64,000 nt of DNA from Anthonomus grandis grandis (lineage: Eukaryota; Arthropoda; Insecta; Coleoptera; Curculionidae), in contig NC_065555.1 in the NCBI RefSeq assembly GCF_022605725.1, positions 14,460,938 to 14,524,937 of the forward strand, written 5' to 3'. Below, piece after piece: positions 1 through 12,287 of the stretch. The notes beneath the pieces are model-generated. The model saw only the letters and a program-made list of their open reading frames with translations. It made no database searches and was not told the DNA's origin. How positions within the stretch are numbered: position 1 is the stretch's first letter; the number at the start of each line of letters is the position of its first letter. A program made the translations under genes and the position numbers.

Positions 1-432
1 TTGTAAACCGTCTTGCTTTCTGCCAAGAAGTAAATGGAGATCAGTTTGAACACTTCATACATTAATAAGAGTTTTCACAGTTTATAACATTTTATCCTCA
101 ATTTTATCTTAATTTGTAAATAGACGTACTTACTTGCTGGTTAAATGTAAATATTTCTGAAACAGTTGAGTTTTGAGGTAAGGTGTATTATACGAAACTT
201 GCTTGGAATTTCGCCTATATTTAATAAATGCAATAAAAAATATAGCATACCATTAAAAAAATTACCGATGGCGTCATATCTTTTTTTATGTTTCACCCTG
301 TATACAAAAATTTATGTGAAATAATGCGTAACTTAAAATAAAAATTGACGGGTCCGAGCGTTTTCTCAAAAAATCATGTCTCTAATTTTTGTCAAATTTA
401 TGCGGAACTTAAGGCGATCACTGTATATTATT
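1..432. other. gene-free AT-rich stretch
   Basis: No convincing coding frame is visible. A CACCCTGTATAC sequence at about 294-305 resembles the ends of several DNA transposons seen later in the window, so part of this may be transposon debris. Confidence 0.5.
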
Positions 433-1230
433 ATATAGGGTGCTTTATAATTGGAAACACTTTTTTTCAATTTTATCTAGAAGTTCCAGTGGGGTACCCA
501 GCAAGTAGCTAGATAAAGTAAAAGCGTTTTTTAGCCATGATTTCATGTATAAACTATTTTTATCCATCCTATACTTTCTTAGCTAGAATTAGCCCTCGAA
601 AACCCAGTGAGTAGCAGATTAGAGTTTTTTAAAATACATTTTTGAAAAAAAAACATATTTCACTATAATTAAATAGAGAGCCCTCTACAGATCAATATTA
701 AACAAAAAAAATATTTCTTCAGAAGAATTAAGGTTTTTTGTTATGGAATATCTCAAATGAAACTTCTATTTAATAAATTCCGGATAATTACTAACATATG
801 TATTTCCCATTTGGCAGAACCGATAATATAACATGAATTACTGAAGTAAATTTAAATTCAAGTTTTATTGTATAAACAGTAAAAAGTTGTATGACAGAAA
901 AAAAAAACCTAATAATGCAAAATTGTTAAAATATTAACAGATAATACAACAAATTCTGTAGTGTAACAATTAACAATCTTAAACTCATGGATTTACATAT
1001 ATAATATACTTAAACTAGCATAGCATAAAACTAATAGTAGGCATAACTAAACTTAAATAACCTCTAATCTAAATATATGTGAAAGAAAAGATTTAAAATT
1101 CTTTAAAGTCATGCCAAACAGATTGACATCAAACCGTATCTGGAACATCACTGAACTAGTTCCATGCTCTATAGGTTTTTAATCGGCCAAATCGGTGCCA
1201 AATTATTTCCAACTCTAAAGTACCCTATAT
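433..1230. mobile_element. small non-autonomous element with TIRs
   Basis: The sequence starting ATATAGGGTGCTTTATAATT at 433 is matched in reverse complement by the one ending TACCCTATAT at 1230. Similarity continues for roughly 30 bp (TTGGAAA against its complement TTTCCAA), giving an element of about 0.8 kb. No transposase frame lies inside, so it would be a MITE-like non-autonomous copy. The target duplication is unclear because the flanks are TA-rich. Confidence 0.5.
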
Positions 1231-1369
1231 ATTATTAAAAAAAAATATTTATTAGTGAAAAAATAGTCCGTACATGGAGTCATAAATTAAGGTAAATTTA
1301 AATTCTACAGTCTCCCTCCACTTATGTATTAAACAGCATTTAATTTTTATAATTCCCAACATGTTTAAA

Positions 1370-3450
1370 TTGGTATAGGTTATATACACCAGTCTTTGAG
1401 TCTAAAAATGGCTATCTTGTTTTAAGTATTTTCTTTTATTTAAATGGTAAGAAGATAAAATACAATGTGTGCCCTTGTATGAATGCAGGGAACAGCAAAA
1501 TTCAAGCTAAAATCTGCAGTATCATTTAAATTGTAACATATTTTAAACACAAACCCTATACTACCACAAACAGCAGATTGATGAAGAAACAGTACTCTAA
1601 ACCTTGATAGCAATAACTATTGAAGGAAACCTCTCTCAAGGTTTATACCATGCATCTTAGAACTAACATATTTGCAAAATATTTATTGAACTGATTTCAG
1701 CCGTTTAATATGCACTGCATAATTAAGATACCGTAAATGATAAATGCAGAAGCCTAGGGGACCTAAATAAAATCTTATAATGGTATCTACATGAGCACTA
1801 AAGATAACCGTTTTATCCACACAAACCTCTAGGTCACCAACAGAGCCACAACTTGGAAATATAGTGTCATTTATTAGTCACATCTATGAGCAAATAAATT
1901 TTTACATTTCTAAAGGTTGAGACAGACTCTGACTATTAACTTTTAACACTATTAATAAATTTAAGACAAGACAAAAACCTTCATGTCATTGGCAAACAGA
2001 AGAAACATACTACTGATACTCGTGGAAATGTTATTGATAAAATTAAATGAAAGAAACAAAAAAATTAACCAAATTGCTCCTCTGGGGGGCACCACTTGAG
2101 GTAATATAGGTAGATGATCTGAATCTATTAAATTTCACTAACTGCGGTCTATCTAATAAGTATAAATTGAAATGCTCATTTTATAGAAAGAAGAAGTTCA
2201 CGTTTCAACCTATTGAAGGCCTTAGCAAAATCTGCGTAGATTACATTAAGTTTATATTTGCAATTTGTAGCCTCACATTCGAGGGATTTCGCAGAAATGA
2301 TGTGAAGTTAGTGATTGTTCATATACACTGGAAAAAAAAACTGATTGGATAAAATAAGAAGATTAATTTGATAAAACACGTTGATAGTTCTCCACCGTAT
2401 TTCTTGCTTCTCACTTAGAGATAAGGAGAATTTTTGTTTGTTTTTAAAGATTGAGAAAAGGGCTTAGACATATTGATGGATTAAAAAGTATACATAGAGA
2501 TTTAGCGAAAGCAGAACTTAAAAGAAGTTAGTTACTAAAGAAATTTACGAAAGCATTCACAATTTGCAGGATACTCGACAAACCATTTTTCTTAGACGTG
2601 ATTCTTTCTTGTAAATTTTCTACACTTCTTGGAATCCTGATGTATAAAATTTACAATATTTGTTTTATTATATGCTCCACCAATATAAGATTTTATAAAT
2701 ACTTGCATGATTTTATCATTAGAGTCAACTAATGACTTAGTCATTTTCCACTTATTATGCAACCTGTTTTTTTCCTTAAGGGTTACCACAATTTTGGCAG
2801 TATATCGCCTGGGATAATAATATTTGTTTTTATAATGTCTATAACGAGTAACTGCTCTGTTGAAGATATAATCCAAAACGCCATGAAAACTGGAAACTGT
2901 CCCTCTAACATCCTTAAATTCATGACAAAAATTCCACTGCACCTCATAAATAAGCTGATACAGTATAGGAAAGTTAGCCCATCTAAAATTAGTTAAGACT
3001 TTAAGGGTTTGGTTTTAAGTTACAATTTCTATTGGTTTCTACTCTAAATGATATACCAATAGAAGGATGATGTGAACAACAATGCATGAGAAATTAGTAG
3101 GTATTAGATCAAGGATATCACATTGTATCTTATAAAATGATATTGATCAGAAAATGTTAAAACGTCATGCAGTAATAACACTTTTGTATTAAATATTGGT
3201 TCTAAAATCTGAATATTGGTATTAAAATCATTTATAAATAATACATTCTGATTTTATATATAGTTAAGAGCAGATATCAAGTCTTTAATTGGAAAACTAA
3301 GTGGTACATCAAAAGGAAATATAAAACTAAAATTAGGGAGCACACTATCTTGCAATAAAAAACATCTACTAATGGAATCTGGTTCTTCAGATCTAATGAG
3401 ATATATCTTGGCAATATAGAGAATATTTATTCGAGATTTTAACAACTATT
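1370..3450 (-). pseudogene. decayed LINE (endonuclease end, RT, C-terminal region)
   Basis: Read on the minus strand from 3450 down, frame fragments follow the order of a LINE ORF2. At about 3030-2990 an NFRWANFPILYQLI-like piece looks like the end of the endonuclease. At 2942-2592 there is a 116-codon piece with YPRRYTAKIV and LKEKNRLHNKWK, typical of the linker between endonuclease and reverse transcriptase. An AFNRLKRELLL block lies near 2200 (motif A region), SGAPQRSNL near 2095 (motif B, usually SGVPQGSNLGP) and LFANDMKVF near 2000 (motif C, FADD changed to FAND). A C-terminal segment with VPCIHTR lies near 1470. Stops and frameshifts separate every block, so this is dead. It is probably a Jockey/CR1-group element; the clade is not certain. 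Confidence 0.6.
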
Positions 3451-3944
3451 AAATTTTTTTATGATCGCCTTTTAGAGGATTTTTTAATAATACATACGAT
3501 ATTCTACAAAAAATTATGGTGAAATACGAATTTCTCATTTGGAAACGTCGATAATATGTTTATCTTAAAGGTTCAACAAAGATTAATTTATGATTATTTG
3601 ACGAAAGCTTATGTATTTATAAGAATATAATGCAACGTTGCCAACGGAATTAAAATTGCAGAAAAATTTTAATAACTTTTGCGCTATTATCTTTTTAAAG
3701 TAAAATGTTACAAAAAAAAATTATGAAATACAAAGTTCTCATATGGCAACGTCAATAATTTCTGATTACTATAATGTTAAATAACTCTACTAAAATACAA
3801 ATTTCACATTCATATAATGTTAATAAAATGACCCTTATAAAGCTTCTACAGAAATTTATTTACGATATTATTATTTATATATACGATATACGGTAAATCA
3901 TTTATTTCTAGAAAGTCAACTATAAAACGAAATAAGTTAATGTT
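3451..3944. other. gene-free; short direct repeats
   Basis: No gene seen. Two related blocks, GAAATACGAATTTCTCATTT near 3522 and GAAATACAAAGTTCTCATAT near 3725, are each followed by a GGMAACGTC sequence. This suggests a degenerate duplication with a ~205-bp period. Confidence 0.4.
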
Positions 3945-4062
3945 TCGTACGAAAACTCGAGGCCAGTGCAATGTGTCCTAATAAACTTTTAAGCTTTTGA
4001 CTATAAATCCTTCGTTAACCTTAACTTAAAAATTATGCATAACTTAAATGGATATGATGCCA
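3945..4062 (+). repeat. left arm of an inverted repeat pair
   Basis: This ~118-bp block contains GGCCAGTGCAATGTGTCC and TGCATAACTTAAATGGATAT. It is matched in reverse complement at 7251-7369, with scattered mismatches and small gaps. Arms facing each other 3.4 kb apart could be the TIRs of an old element, or two opposed copies of one dispersed repeat. Confidence 0.6.
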
Positions 4063-5532
4063 CATAATTTAAAGTTAATTTTATATGAACCAAATCATAT
4101 TCAATTTTTTACGCTTAGTTTGGTTTTTTAACATGACCGATGAATGTAAAATAAACAGGGTGATATTTTAATACTTTTACTGTAAAAAAAGAAGGCAATC
4201 TTTGGCAGATTTTGCAACATATCAGAATTCTGTTATTTCGCAATTGTTTTTTTATTTATCCAAAAAAATACAATTTACCCATTTTTAAAATTAAACTTAA
4301 TCTGAAATAATGGTGGCATGCAGTCCCTGAAGTCCCGTGACTATTATAGGGAATAAAAAGCATGACATTCTAAATCTAAATAAGACTTAAGTCATACCTA
4401 GATAATTTAAGCAAGCAAGAATAGCCAAAAAGTTATTTAAAATAAAAAGTAATTACTTAATTAAGTCTAAGAGTTTTATGGAATACTTTCTGGGTTATGA
4501 AAAAAAAAATATTGTAAATAAAATAAAATGACAAATGAACAAAACAATAATGACGGACAACAAACAAATTGAATTTATTACTCAGAATCAACAATAAAAC
4601 ATTACAATCGTAAAACTTTGTAAAATGTTAATTGTTAATATTTTGTTATTAGGGGGCCATTATAATATTGCTGGTACTTTCTCTTGGTTAGCTTAGAATC
4701 CAATGTTTCATTTTATTTTTAAAGATGGGCAAGGATGTACTCCTTCTAGATCCCCTGGGCACCCGACGGTATACATAGAGGGCCAAAACCCAAAATGATT
4801 TTTAGCAAAGAGTTTTTGTTTTTTTGATGGTTTTATTGTGGTTATAAGCAATTTTTTTAAAATCTGTTTTATTGTTAAATTGTCCTATTAAAATAGAGCT
4901 CAGATAAATTATATATTCCATATAATCTGCTCTTAATTCGATTCTCCGTGTAATCACTTGATTTCAGGAGAAACAAAGCCTCAGTTGTATTGTTGCATAG
5001 AATTTTGCATGGGAGATTGACTGTTCTGAATTACTAGATAAATTAAATTTTTGTGTACCACGATTAAATTCTAGAAATACTGCACCAAGGCAAATACGAA
5101 TATACTCTTATATTCACCCCTGTATGAAATGTGCAATAACGTTAATAGAGTCTCACAATATTGTGATTTATTTGTATGCTCTGACGCTGAAGTTGTAAGA
5201 GTGTTTTTGGGATTATCCAATTAACTTTGCTGTTTGTATTGTTTATGTTTTTTTTTTCTCTTTTTGAGATTTAGGTATAAGGGTATTTATTTTGTTTGTG
5301 GTATATAAATTTGTGGTTGCTTATTTTTATATAGGAAGCTTAAGATTGTTGCTATAAATTGTTAAAATATAATTTATACTATGATGTTGCGGAGAATATT
5401 TTAGTTTTAATTACCTAAACTTGTTGAAATAAAAACTGATATTTTCATGTTTTTGTTTTCTATCTGAACAAAGATAAACAAAGATTTTTCTAATTTTCTC
5501 GAAACCGGATCGACCGACTTAAAAAAATCAAA
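4063..5532. other. gene-free stretch inside the inverted repeat pair
   Basis: No coding frame, RNA gene or repeat that I can name. Poly-T and poly-A runs are frequent. Confidence 0.4.
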
Positions 5533-5720
5533 CGTCAAAATAAAAAACTTCGAAAGACCTTTTAAACAAGCTATTACTCGACACCCCTTGCCATTTAAAA
5601 TTTTTAAGGGGATGACCCTGGGGGGCAATGGGTGAACGGGGGTATTTCGGCGTTTTTCTTTTTAAACAGTAATTTTTGATAAATCCGTGGTGGGAAGTTT
5701 TCAAATGATCACCCTGTATG
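5533..5720 (+). repeat. dispersed repeat, copy 1 (internally deleted)
   Basis: The block begins CGTCAAAATAAAAAACTTCG and ends ATCACCCTGTATG. It contains CCCCTTGCCATTTAAAATTT and GGGGATGACCCTGG. It matches 47396-47630 on the same strand at high identity, but lacks roughly 45 bp present there (the part around GGTTGGAAAGTTGTCCCCCT). The CACCCTGTA end is like that of DNA transposons, so this may be a MITE or a transposon end. Confidence 0.75.
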
Positions 5721-5755
5721 TTTTATCGAAAATAATTCCTAAAAATGTAATCTCA

Positions 5756-6056
5756 TCACTTTTTTAAATAGTGTATTATTTTAAAGGTAATAGCTTCTTT
5801 TCTTTTATTATAACTAATTGTCATGAATTTGGTCTTATCAAAGTTTATAGTAAGATAATTATGGTCAAACAATTGTTTTAACAGAAGAAAATCGGTTTCC
5901 GCTAGTCTCTTTACAAAGTCCCATGAATCACTGTTGTCATTCATTACGGTATCATCAGTAAATGATGAAGTTTTACCGATAGTGTTAAGTTCCAGTAATC
6001 CATTAATGTATATTGAAAATAGGATTGGACGCCGAACTGTATCTGATATCCGTGTC
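5756..6056 (-). pseudogene. LINE reverse transcriptase scrap
   Basis: On the minus strand the translation reads PILFSIYINGLLEL, then SFTDDTVMNDNSDSW, then FDHNYLTINFDKTKFM. This matches the RT region around motif C (normally FADD, here FTDD) and the segment after it, where LINEs carry a 'L.IN..KTK.M' pattern. Only about 100 codons remain. It abuts the dispersed repeat at 5533-5720, so the insertion is broken there. Confidence 0.6.
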
Positions 6057-7250
6057 TTCCAATCTGTTCTGTCTCCATTTTTTTATATATCCGCATTTTA
6101 TTTTTGTGACTACTAAATATAATACAAAATTTTTATTTCATTAACTTCTGTAATACAGCACCTAATACTGAATTTTTATTTTTTATTTTGACATATTCCC
6201 ATTTTATTTATTTTTAAACCCTAAATGTTTTTTTATTATTTTGGTTCTCTTATTTTTCTGGGTATTTATTTAAAAAACGTTCTTTAATGTCTTTGCAGGT
6301 GTTTTCTTTAAAAGTTGCTTTTTTCGCTGATCATTTAAGTGGTAAATATTTGTCTTCGATTTAGCATTTCTTTTTCCTTACTTTCGCGATTATGTTCACT
6401 TAATAGATATCTCATATTCAATTTAAATTTCCATAAATAAACGGATTTATATAAAAAGTCTTTTCTCAAAACCGACCTTTTCCCTCATCTCAATTCTTAT
6501 TATTTCTACGGTTCCCCACTCATAAGTTAACAACCCAAAGCTAAAACCTAAAATGAAATATTATTTTTCAATTTTATATACATAACTATACACTTTTCTA
6601 GATTGGCTTTTATTTAAGTTATGCAAAATCCACTTTCTTTAAAACGCTGACGGGCTAAACTACATTATTTAAAAAAAAATCCATCTTTCTTATTTTTCAT
6701 ATTTCCTATTTTATCGTGCATCTAATAAAAATGTATCACGTAAACCGGAGAAAAAAGGAGCATAGGAGATGAGTTAGAAGACAGCGTTCTAAATTTACAA
6801 TTTGCCCCGCATAGGAGGGCTCCAGTGTGGGTTTAAAGGCTCTTTGATGCAACAAGTATTAGAGGAAGGAATTTGACTTTATATTGCAATATCTCTGAGA
6901 TATTTCAATGTAGGTAAATTGGTCTAATTTAGAAACTCAAGGAAGGTTTATTAATATTTATTTTTAATGTTTGTAATGTTATTTTTCAGATTTTTGGTTA
7001 TTTAGATTATTAGAATGTCTGTAGCATGTACTAATAATAGACGTTATATAATATATAAGGTATGGTTTATTTTGGAAATAACCTTAGCTGCTTTATCAAC
7101 TAATGCTTTTATTACATGGTTTGAATTAATTTTTAGAGAGTAGGTATAGGTTCCAAGAATTTAGTCAAATCATAAAATATGTCAGAAAAAAGTCAGAAAA
7201 AAGTACATTAATTTATCATATTGAATAACCTAACCTAAAAACTTAATATT
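6057..7250. other. gene-free stretch
   Basis: No gene recognised. The sequence is T-rich, with no long frame on either strand. Confidence 0.4.
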
Positions 7251-7369
7251 CGGCATCATATCCATTTAAGTTATGCATACATTTTAAAATTAAATATTAA
7301 AGACAGGATCTATAGCCAAAAGCCTGAAAGTTTACGAGGACATAGGGCACTGGCCTTGATTTTTCGTAT
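7251..7369 (-). repeat. right arm of an inverted repeat pair
   Basis: Reverse-complement partner of 3945-4062. CGGCATCATATCCATTTAAG forms the inner end, and GGGCACTGGCCTTGATTTTT leads to the outer end at about 7369. Confidence 0.6.
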
Positions 7370-7739
7370 CTAATGATATTGTTGGCCTATTTAAAATATA
7401 GCAAAAAGGATGTGTCCAAGCTCCAATGATCATTTATGTCATTCTTCTTCAGATCTCCTAAGCAAACTTCTCTAATTTTTTAATTTTTTCTGATTTAAAT
7501 CCGTTAACTTCAAGAGTATGTACCAGATTCTATACGACTTGAAACAAGGAAATTTCCATGCAAAATATCTGTGGTTACCTTGGGAAGCTTAAATAACGGA
7601 GCCACGGCTCGAAATTGGCTCATATCTTTTTTATTAGTTGACTGCCAATTATAGGCATAAGAATCAAAATTATAGAGTGATTGATCAACTAGAAGATTTA
7701 ATTTAATTTTTCTAAATAAAATTAGTAATTTTAAATTTA

Positions 7740-8540
7740 TAGTCATGTGAAGTTTGCTTCACGTCAATAATATCTTAATGCATATAACTATGGATTATTG
7801 GTTGATAACTTTTGACTTACTTAAGCGAAAGTGATAAAATAAATTTTGTTTGATCGATAATGAATTGAGAAAATTGGAACACAATACAATTAAAGATATC
7901 TTAGATAGTTGAAAAAATGCCCTCTTTAAATGGGCTTTAAGGAAATATGGTAATTTGAATATTGCTTTACGTCAATACTGCAAGGGGCTTAAGGTTATTG
8001 GTTTATAACTTTTTATTTACTAAAGCTAGAGTCATAAAATCAACTGTATTTGATTGATAAGGGTGTAACGTAAATTCTTGAAAATAATTAATAAAGTTTA
8101 AAAACCAGAAATACTGAAGATATTGCAGATAGTAGAGAAAAAGTTCGATTCAAAGAAGACACTATGCAAAAATTTCCTTGATAGATAATCTACAGTTATA
8201 AATTTTTTAAGAGGGGGTGAAAAATTTAATAATCTGATTTTTAAAAAATTACTTCTATCAGTAGTTGTTTTGTTATCTTCAGTCTAACTTATAATCTACA
8301 GAGGCTACAGTGACAAAATCAACACTGTTTGATTAGTAAAAATCTACTTTAGCTAATAATATTTACTAAAACTTTAATCCAATATTTCAGATCTTAGGCA
8401 GAATGTTTTCTTTAAAGTAGCTACGACTCAAAAGTCTTCTATAACTTCTTTGATAGTTAATTTTTAGTTATAAGCACCATAAACGTAGTTAAAGATCAAT
8501 TGATTATCAAGATTTTGTAAAAATTGTTTTCATGCCAGTA
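7740..8540 (+). repeat. degenerate tandem repeat, ~220-270 bp units
   Basis: Landmarks recur: a GATATCTTAGATAGTTGAAA block near 7896, GATATTGCAGATAGTAGAGA near 8114 and TTTCAGATCTTAGGCAGAAT near 8382. Each is preceded by a TTTGAT(C/T)GATAA-like stretch and followed by a TTCTTTGATAG-like one. A further copy lies near 16012. The units are strongly diverged, so boundaries are approximate. Confidence 0.45.
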
Positions 8541-8562
8541 GTCATTCAGGAGATATGGCCAC

Positions 8563-8829
8563 TTGAATTTTGCTTTATATTATCAAACCCTTATTGCTGG
8601 AAGGTCCGGGGTATTGGTTCAAATTCAATTTATTCTAAATTTAACAATATTATATTCATTTAATAGTACTACCAACTCGTTATTAGTAGGTTACCTTAAT
8701 AATAAACTAGCCAAACTTATTCTACACGGTGGTAGAGGAGCCAAACTTATTCTACACATTAAAACGGTAGTAGAGGAAGGAGTATTGCCTAAGCCCCAAG
8801 AGGTACATCTTAGAGGTTGTATACCATGA
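8563..8829 (+). other. 88-codon open frame, probably not a gene
   Basis: The frame stays open partly because a short block, AGCCAAACTTATTCTACAC, is duplicated in tandem (near 8709 and 8739). The product has no recognisable domain and resembles no protein I know. I record it for its local duplication and not as a supported gene. Confidence 0.15.
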
Positions 8830-8869
8830 CTTCTCTTTAAAAACTAGGAAAAATTTACATATTCTAGCG

Positions 8870-8935
8870 AAGTAATAAAAAATAAAAAGAAAAAAAAATA
8901 AAACAATAATAATAAAAACATAAAATAAAAATGCG
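8870..8935. repeat. A-rich low-complexity tract
   Basis: Runs of AATAAA and AATAATAAT with almost no C or G. This could be a decayed poly-A tail of a retroelement, but no element body ending here was identified. Confidence 0.5.
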
Positions 8936-9026
8936 GTGAAAAAGAAGCATTATATAATTGCTATAGTCATTTTAATATTAAATATTAAGCTTTTAACGTT
9001 ATAGGAAATTTATTAAACAAGGTAGA

Positions 9027-9880
9027 TTAATATATGTTATAAACTTTTGACAAAATAAAGTTGACATATATGGGACCATAATATTGTTTTGATATGACGA
9101 TCTTGTTTAAATAGTTATGCCTTTGTTCTAATGATGTTTTTACAACCACACGTAGGCGTTTTATTGAATTTTTCTGAATGATAATAAATGCAATAAAAAA
9201 TCTTTTTGATAATTTAGGGCTCAATAGGTTCATTATCCAATGCGCACTGGGACTGAAGCGCAGTATCATCTGCATAGGAAATCACATTACTATTTCGTAA
9301 AATATTACCAATAATATTTATGTCAGAAATAAGAGGTCCTAGAACATTGCCTTAGGGAACACCACATTTTATTGTTTTTGAAGTACTTATAGAATTATTA
9401 ATCTTAACCGTCTGGCTTCGATTTTTTAGGCAATTTTTTATTAAATTTGAATGTCCATCTGTAATTCCATGTTCCTGAAGCCATTTGAATAGCATTTCAT
9501 GAAAAAATATGTCAAACGCTTTTGATAGATCCATAGATATAGCCAGCTTTTCCTGTTTGTTTTGGTAATTTATATTTATATTATTTATTAGATTGAAGAT
9601 GGCATCTTAATAGTGATTCTTTTAAATACTTTTCAAATATTCTATCAACATTATTTATAACTGATATGGGCCTGTAGTTATTGATATTTTGCCTATTTCC
9701 AGATTTAAAAACAGGATTTACCATTGATGTTTTTCATAAATTAATTATGTGTAGAGGCTTAAGAATGTGAGTATATATATTTTCGATAAGAACAGATGGA
9801 AGCTTATCTGGCTTACCCAGGTGAGGAAGTGATTTTTATTGTATGAATTTGTTTAATAATATCGTTTTCTTCTAAGCGAC
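9027..9880 (-). pseudogene. LINE RT fragment, 5' half, minus strand
   Basis: Reading down from 9880, the minus strand gives VFKSGNRQNINNYRPISVIN (the conserved KSG...NNYRPIS block of LINE RT) near 9720. MDLSKAFDIFFHEMLF (motif A) follows at 9534, and CGVP-stop-GNVLGPL (motif B, one stop) near 9350. VISYADDTAL (motif C, intact YADD) lies near 9275. Frames shift between blocks and stops occur, so it is inactive. The facing fragment at 9990-11165 holds the 3' half of a LINE on the other strand. Confidence 0.75.
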
Positions 9881-9989
9881 ATAAAAATATAGAGTAATGT
9901 AAAAATAAAAAGTAAGTAATGTGATAATTATAATAAAATGTAAGTTATGCTCACTTTATAAAGTTGTGTTATGTTTTGGAATTTCCTTT

Positions 9990-11165
9990 TGTATTTTTTG
10001 ATCCTAGTAATATGAGTGATGGTTCATTGGTATCATATGCTGATGAAACAGTCGCAGTATTTTCTGGCACCTCTTGGGAAAACACAAAAGAAGCAGCGGA
10101 ACGTGCGGTTTAGCGAATATAAAACATTGGTTGGATTCTTTTAAGTTGAGTCTGAACAGTCAAAAAACTAGTTATATAGCCTTCACCGCCACATCAGTTA
10201 ATTGACCTTTATTTGACCATATTACACTGGAGACATATTAGGTATCTTGATGTTATTGTTGATAAGCACCTAAAATGGGATCAACATATCCTAAAATTGA
10301 CAAGTAATATAAGCAAACTTATTTTCCACTTTTATATTCCGAGGAATATCTTAAACAGCAAATTATTTTTATTGGTTTTCCGACTGTTGGTTGAATCTCT
10401 TCTGAGATACGGAATGATCGTCTAGGGAGGCCTATATAATAATTCTTTAAAACAACTCACTGTTGTACAGAATTAAATTCTGAGAGTTATAAACAAAAAA
10501 GATACTCGACTTAACTTTTGTACTCTGAGGATTTACGATCCATATACATATTATCTACATATATCTATGCACACAAATCAAACCATCTTAAGACATATGT
10601 AAATCACAACATGACACAAGAAATAATATTAACAGACATTTAAAAATACCAAACATTCGTAAAAATTTAGGTCATAGATTTATAAGATTCTTAGCTCCAA
10701 AGTTCTATAATATTCTCTCAAATGACATACGACAAGTTCAGAATGTGGAAAAGTTTATTAAGAGGTGTAGGAAGTATATATTCTTAAATTTAGATAAATT
10801 TGGGTTTTTAAGTAAATTGGTTAGATACAGCTTCAGTTACCAACATCTTTCAATTTTCTTTTTAAAAATGTATTAGAATATTAATTTGATATTTAACTTG
10901 CTAATTAGACTTGTTATATACTGCTAGTAATTCTATTTGTTACGAATTCTTAGTTTACACCGGTGGAATTATTATTATAAGTATTATTACTTTGCTTTTG
11001 GTTATATAATTTATTTTCCATAGTCTTAGGTATTATATGCACATATGTTTATTCATCTAGGTGCACGTTTTAAATAATTTTGTTCAATTCATAATTCTTA
11101 AGCAATATGAACCTTATAATATAAAATAATGTAAATGTTTGTTATAAATAAATAAAAAAATTAAA
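9990..11165 (+). pseudogene. LINE RT fragment, 3' half, plus strand
   Basis: It begins just before SLVSYADETVAVF near 10035 (motif C with the second D changed to E). HWLDSFKLSLNSQKTSY follows near 10125, then IRYLDVIVDKHLKWDQHI at 10240 (the 'YLGV..D..L.W..H' block), and RYGMIVWGGLYNNSLKQL near 10405. Near 10660 comes a C-terminal piece, FIRFLAPKFYNILSNDIRQ. Several stops and shifts are present. An A-rich TAAATAAATAAAAAAATTAA stretch near 11150 may be the 3' tail. Confidence 0.75.
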
Positions 11166-11170
11166 AATTA

Positions 11171-12287
11171 AATAATTTCTCAATTTTACTAATATAAATC
11201 TCAAAATAAATTCAATTCAATCGTTCTTTTGTAAAACATTTCCAAACATTGTATCACCAACTGCCCCCCAAAAGACATTTTACTACTGCTCACACAATAA
11301 CAAAAAACCCAATTTTTCTATAACAAAGGCTGCTACATGGGTTCACCTTGTCGCCCTTGTACGTTCTCATGTTCCAGATCTAATTCCCATTGAATAGATT
11401 CCCATATAGAAATTTAATAAATAAAATCATATACTTTTATGATTTTATTTATTAAATTTCTATATTTTTTTACAATCTTTCATATTTTTTAGTGAAAAAT
11501 TCATTCGTAAATTTCGTTTCATGGCATCGTATTTATTTATTTAAACAATAATGCTTTGGCATTCTTGTTGGGTAATTCAGTGGATATGCCTATTAAATAA
11601 TGGTCAGTCAAAGAATATCTTAAAGCAAAAGATTTCATATTTCTTATGGTATATACAAGGTGAATTGATACAACTAACGAAACCATATTTAGCTAAGAGA
11701 TTCACGTATTATATAAAACTCATGTCAATTTCACTTCAAATATAAATATTTAAATCTCTTGTAAAAGTCTCAGTTTAATTTTAATTCCGAGGAAATTCTT
11801 TTGAGGCCTTTACGAAAAACTTTTAAATTAGTAGATGATTATATAAGTAGATTCTCATGCATTATTTTTAATTGTGGACCTAAAGGACTGCACAATTAAT
11901 TATTAGAAGAGGGAAGTGGCTGTATTGCTCGACGGATAATACAAATCAATCAAACCAGATGTATTCAGAACAATTTATTTTTAAAAGCTTAGCAGAGCGC
12001 TTTTGGCTTATGAGCCATCATCAGTGCTAATTGTTAGTTAAGCCCAGAAGTTTTCCATGGTGAGAATATAGTACAGTAGTGCTGTGCTGTATGAGAATGG
12101 ATGCAAAAATTAGAAACCAGTTTTTTCAAGTTCTCTTCGGGTAAGAAAGTGAAAGTTGCAAAATTCTTAATGAATTAATTAATTAAAAGCGTCCCTTAAT
12201 TTTACAGCCCTTAAAATGCAGTTTATCACCTCTTCACTGTAGAAGAAATGATAGCTTAGACTTTTTGCTTCCATTTGTTGCGTAGAA
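11171..12287. other. gene-free stretch with a perfect hairpin
   Basis: No gene recognised. The clearest structure is the palindrome at 11404-11465, listed separately. Confidence 0.4.
11404..11465. repeat. perfect 28-bp inverted repeat with 6-nt loop
   Basis: The left arm, 11404-11431 (begins ATATAGAAATTTAATAAATA), is exactly complementary to 11438-11465. The loop is TACTTT. There are no mismatches in 28 bp. It may be a recent fold-back event or a tiny MITE. Confidence 0.9.

Noticed and set aside
8563..8829. 88-codon plus-strand frame
   Set aside because: It is kept open by a short tandem duplication and has no resemblance to a known protein.
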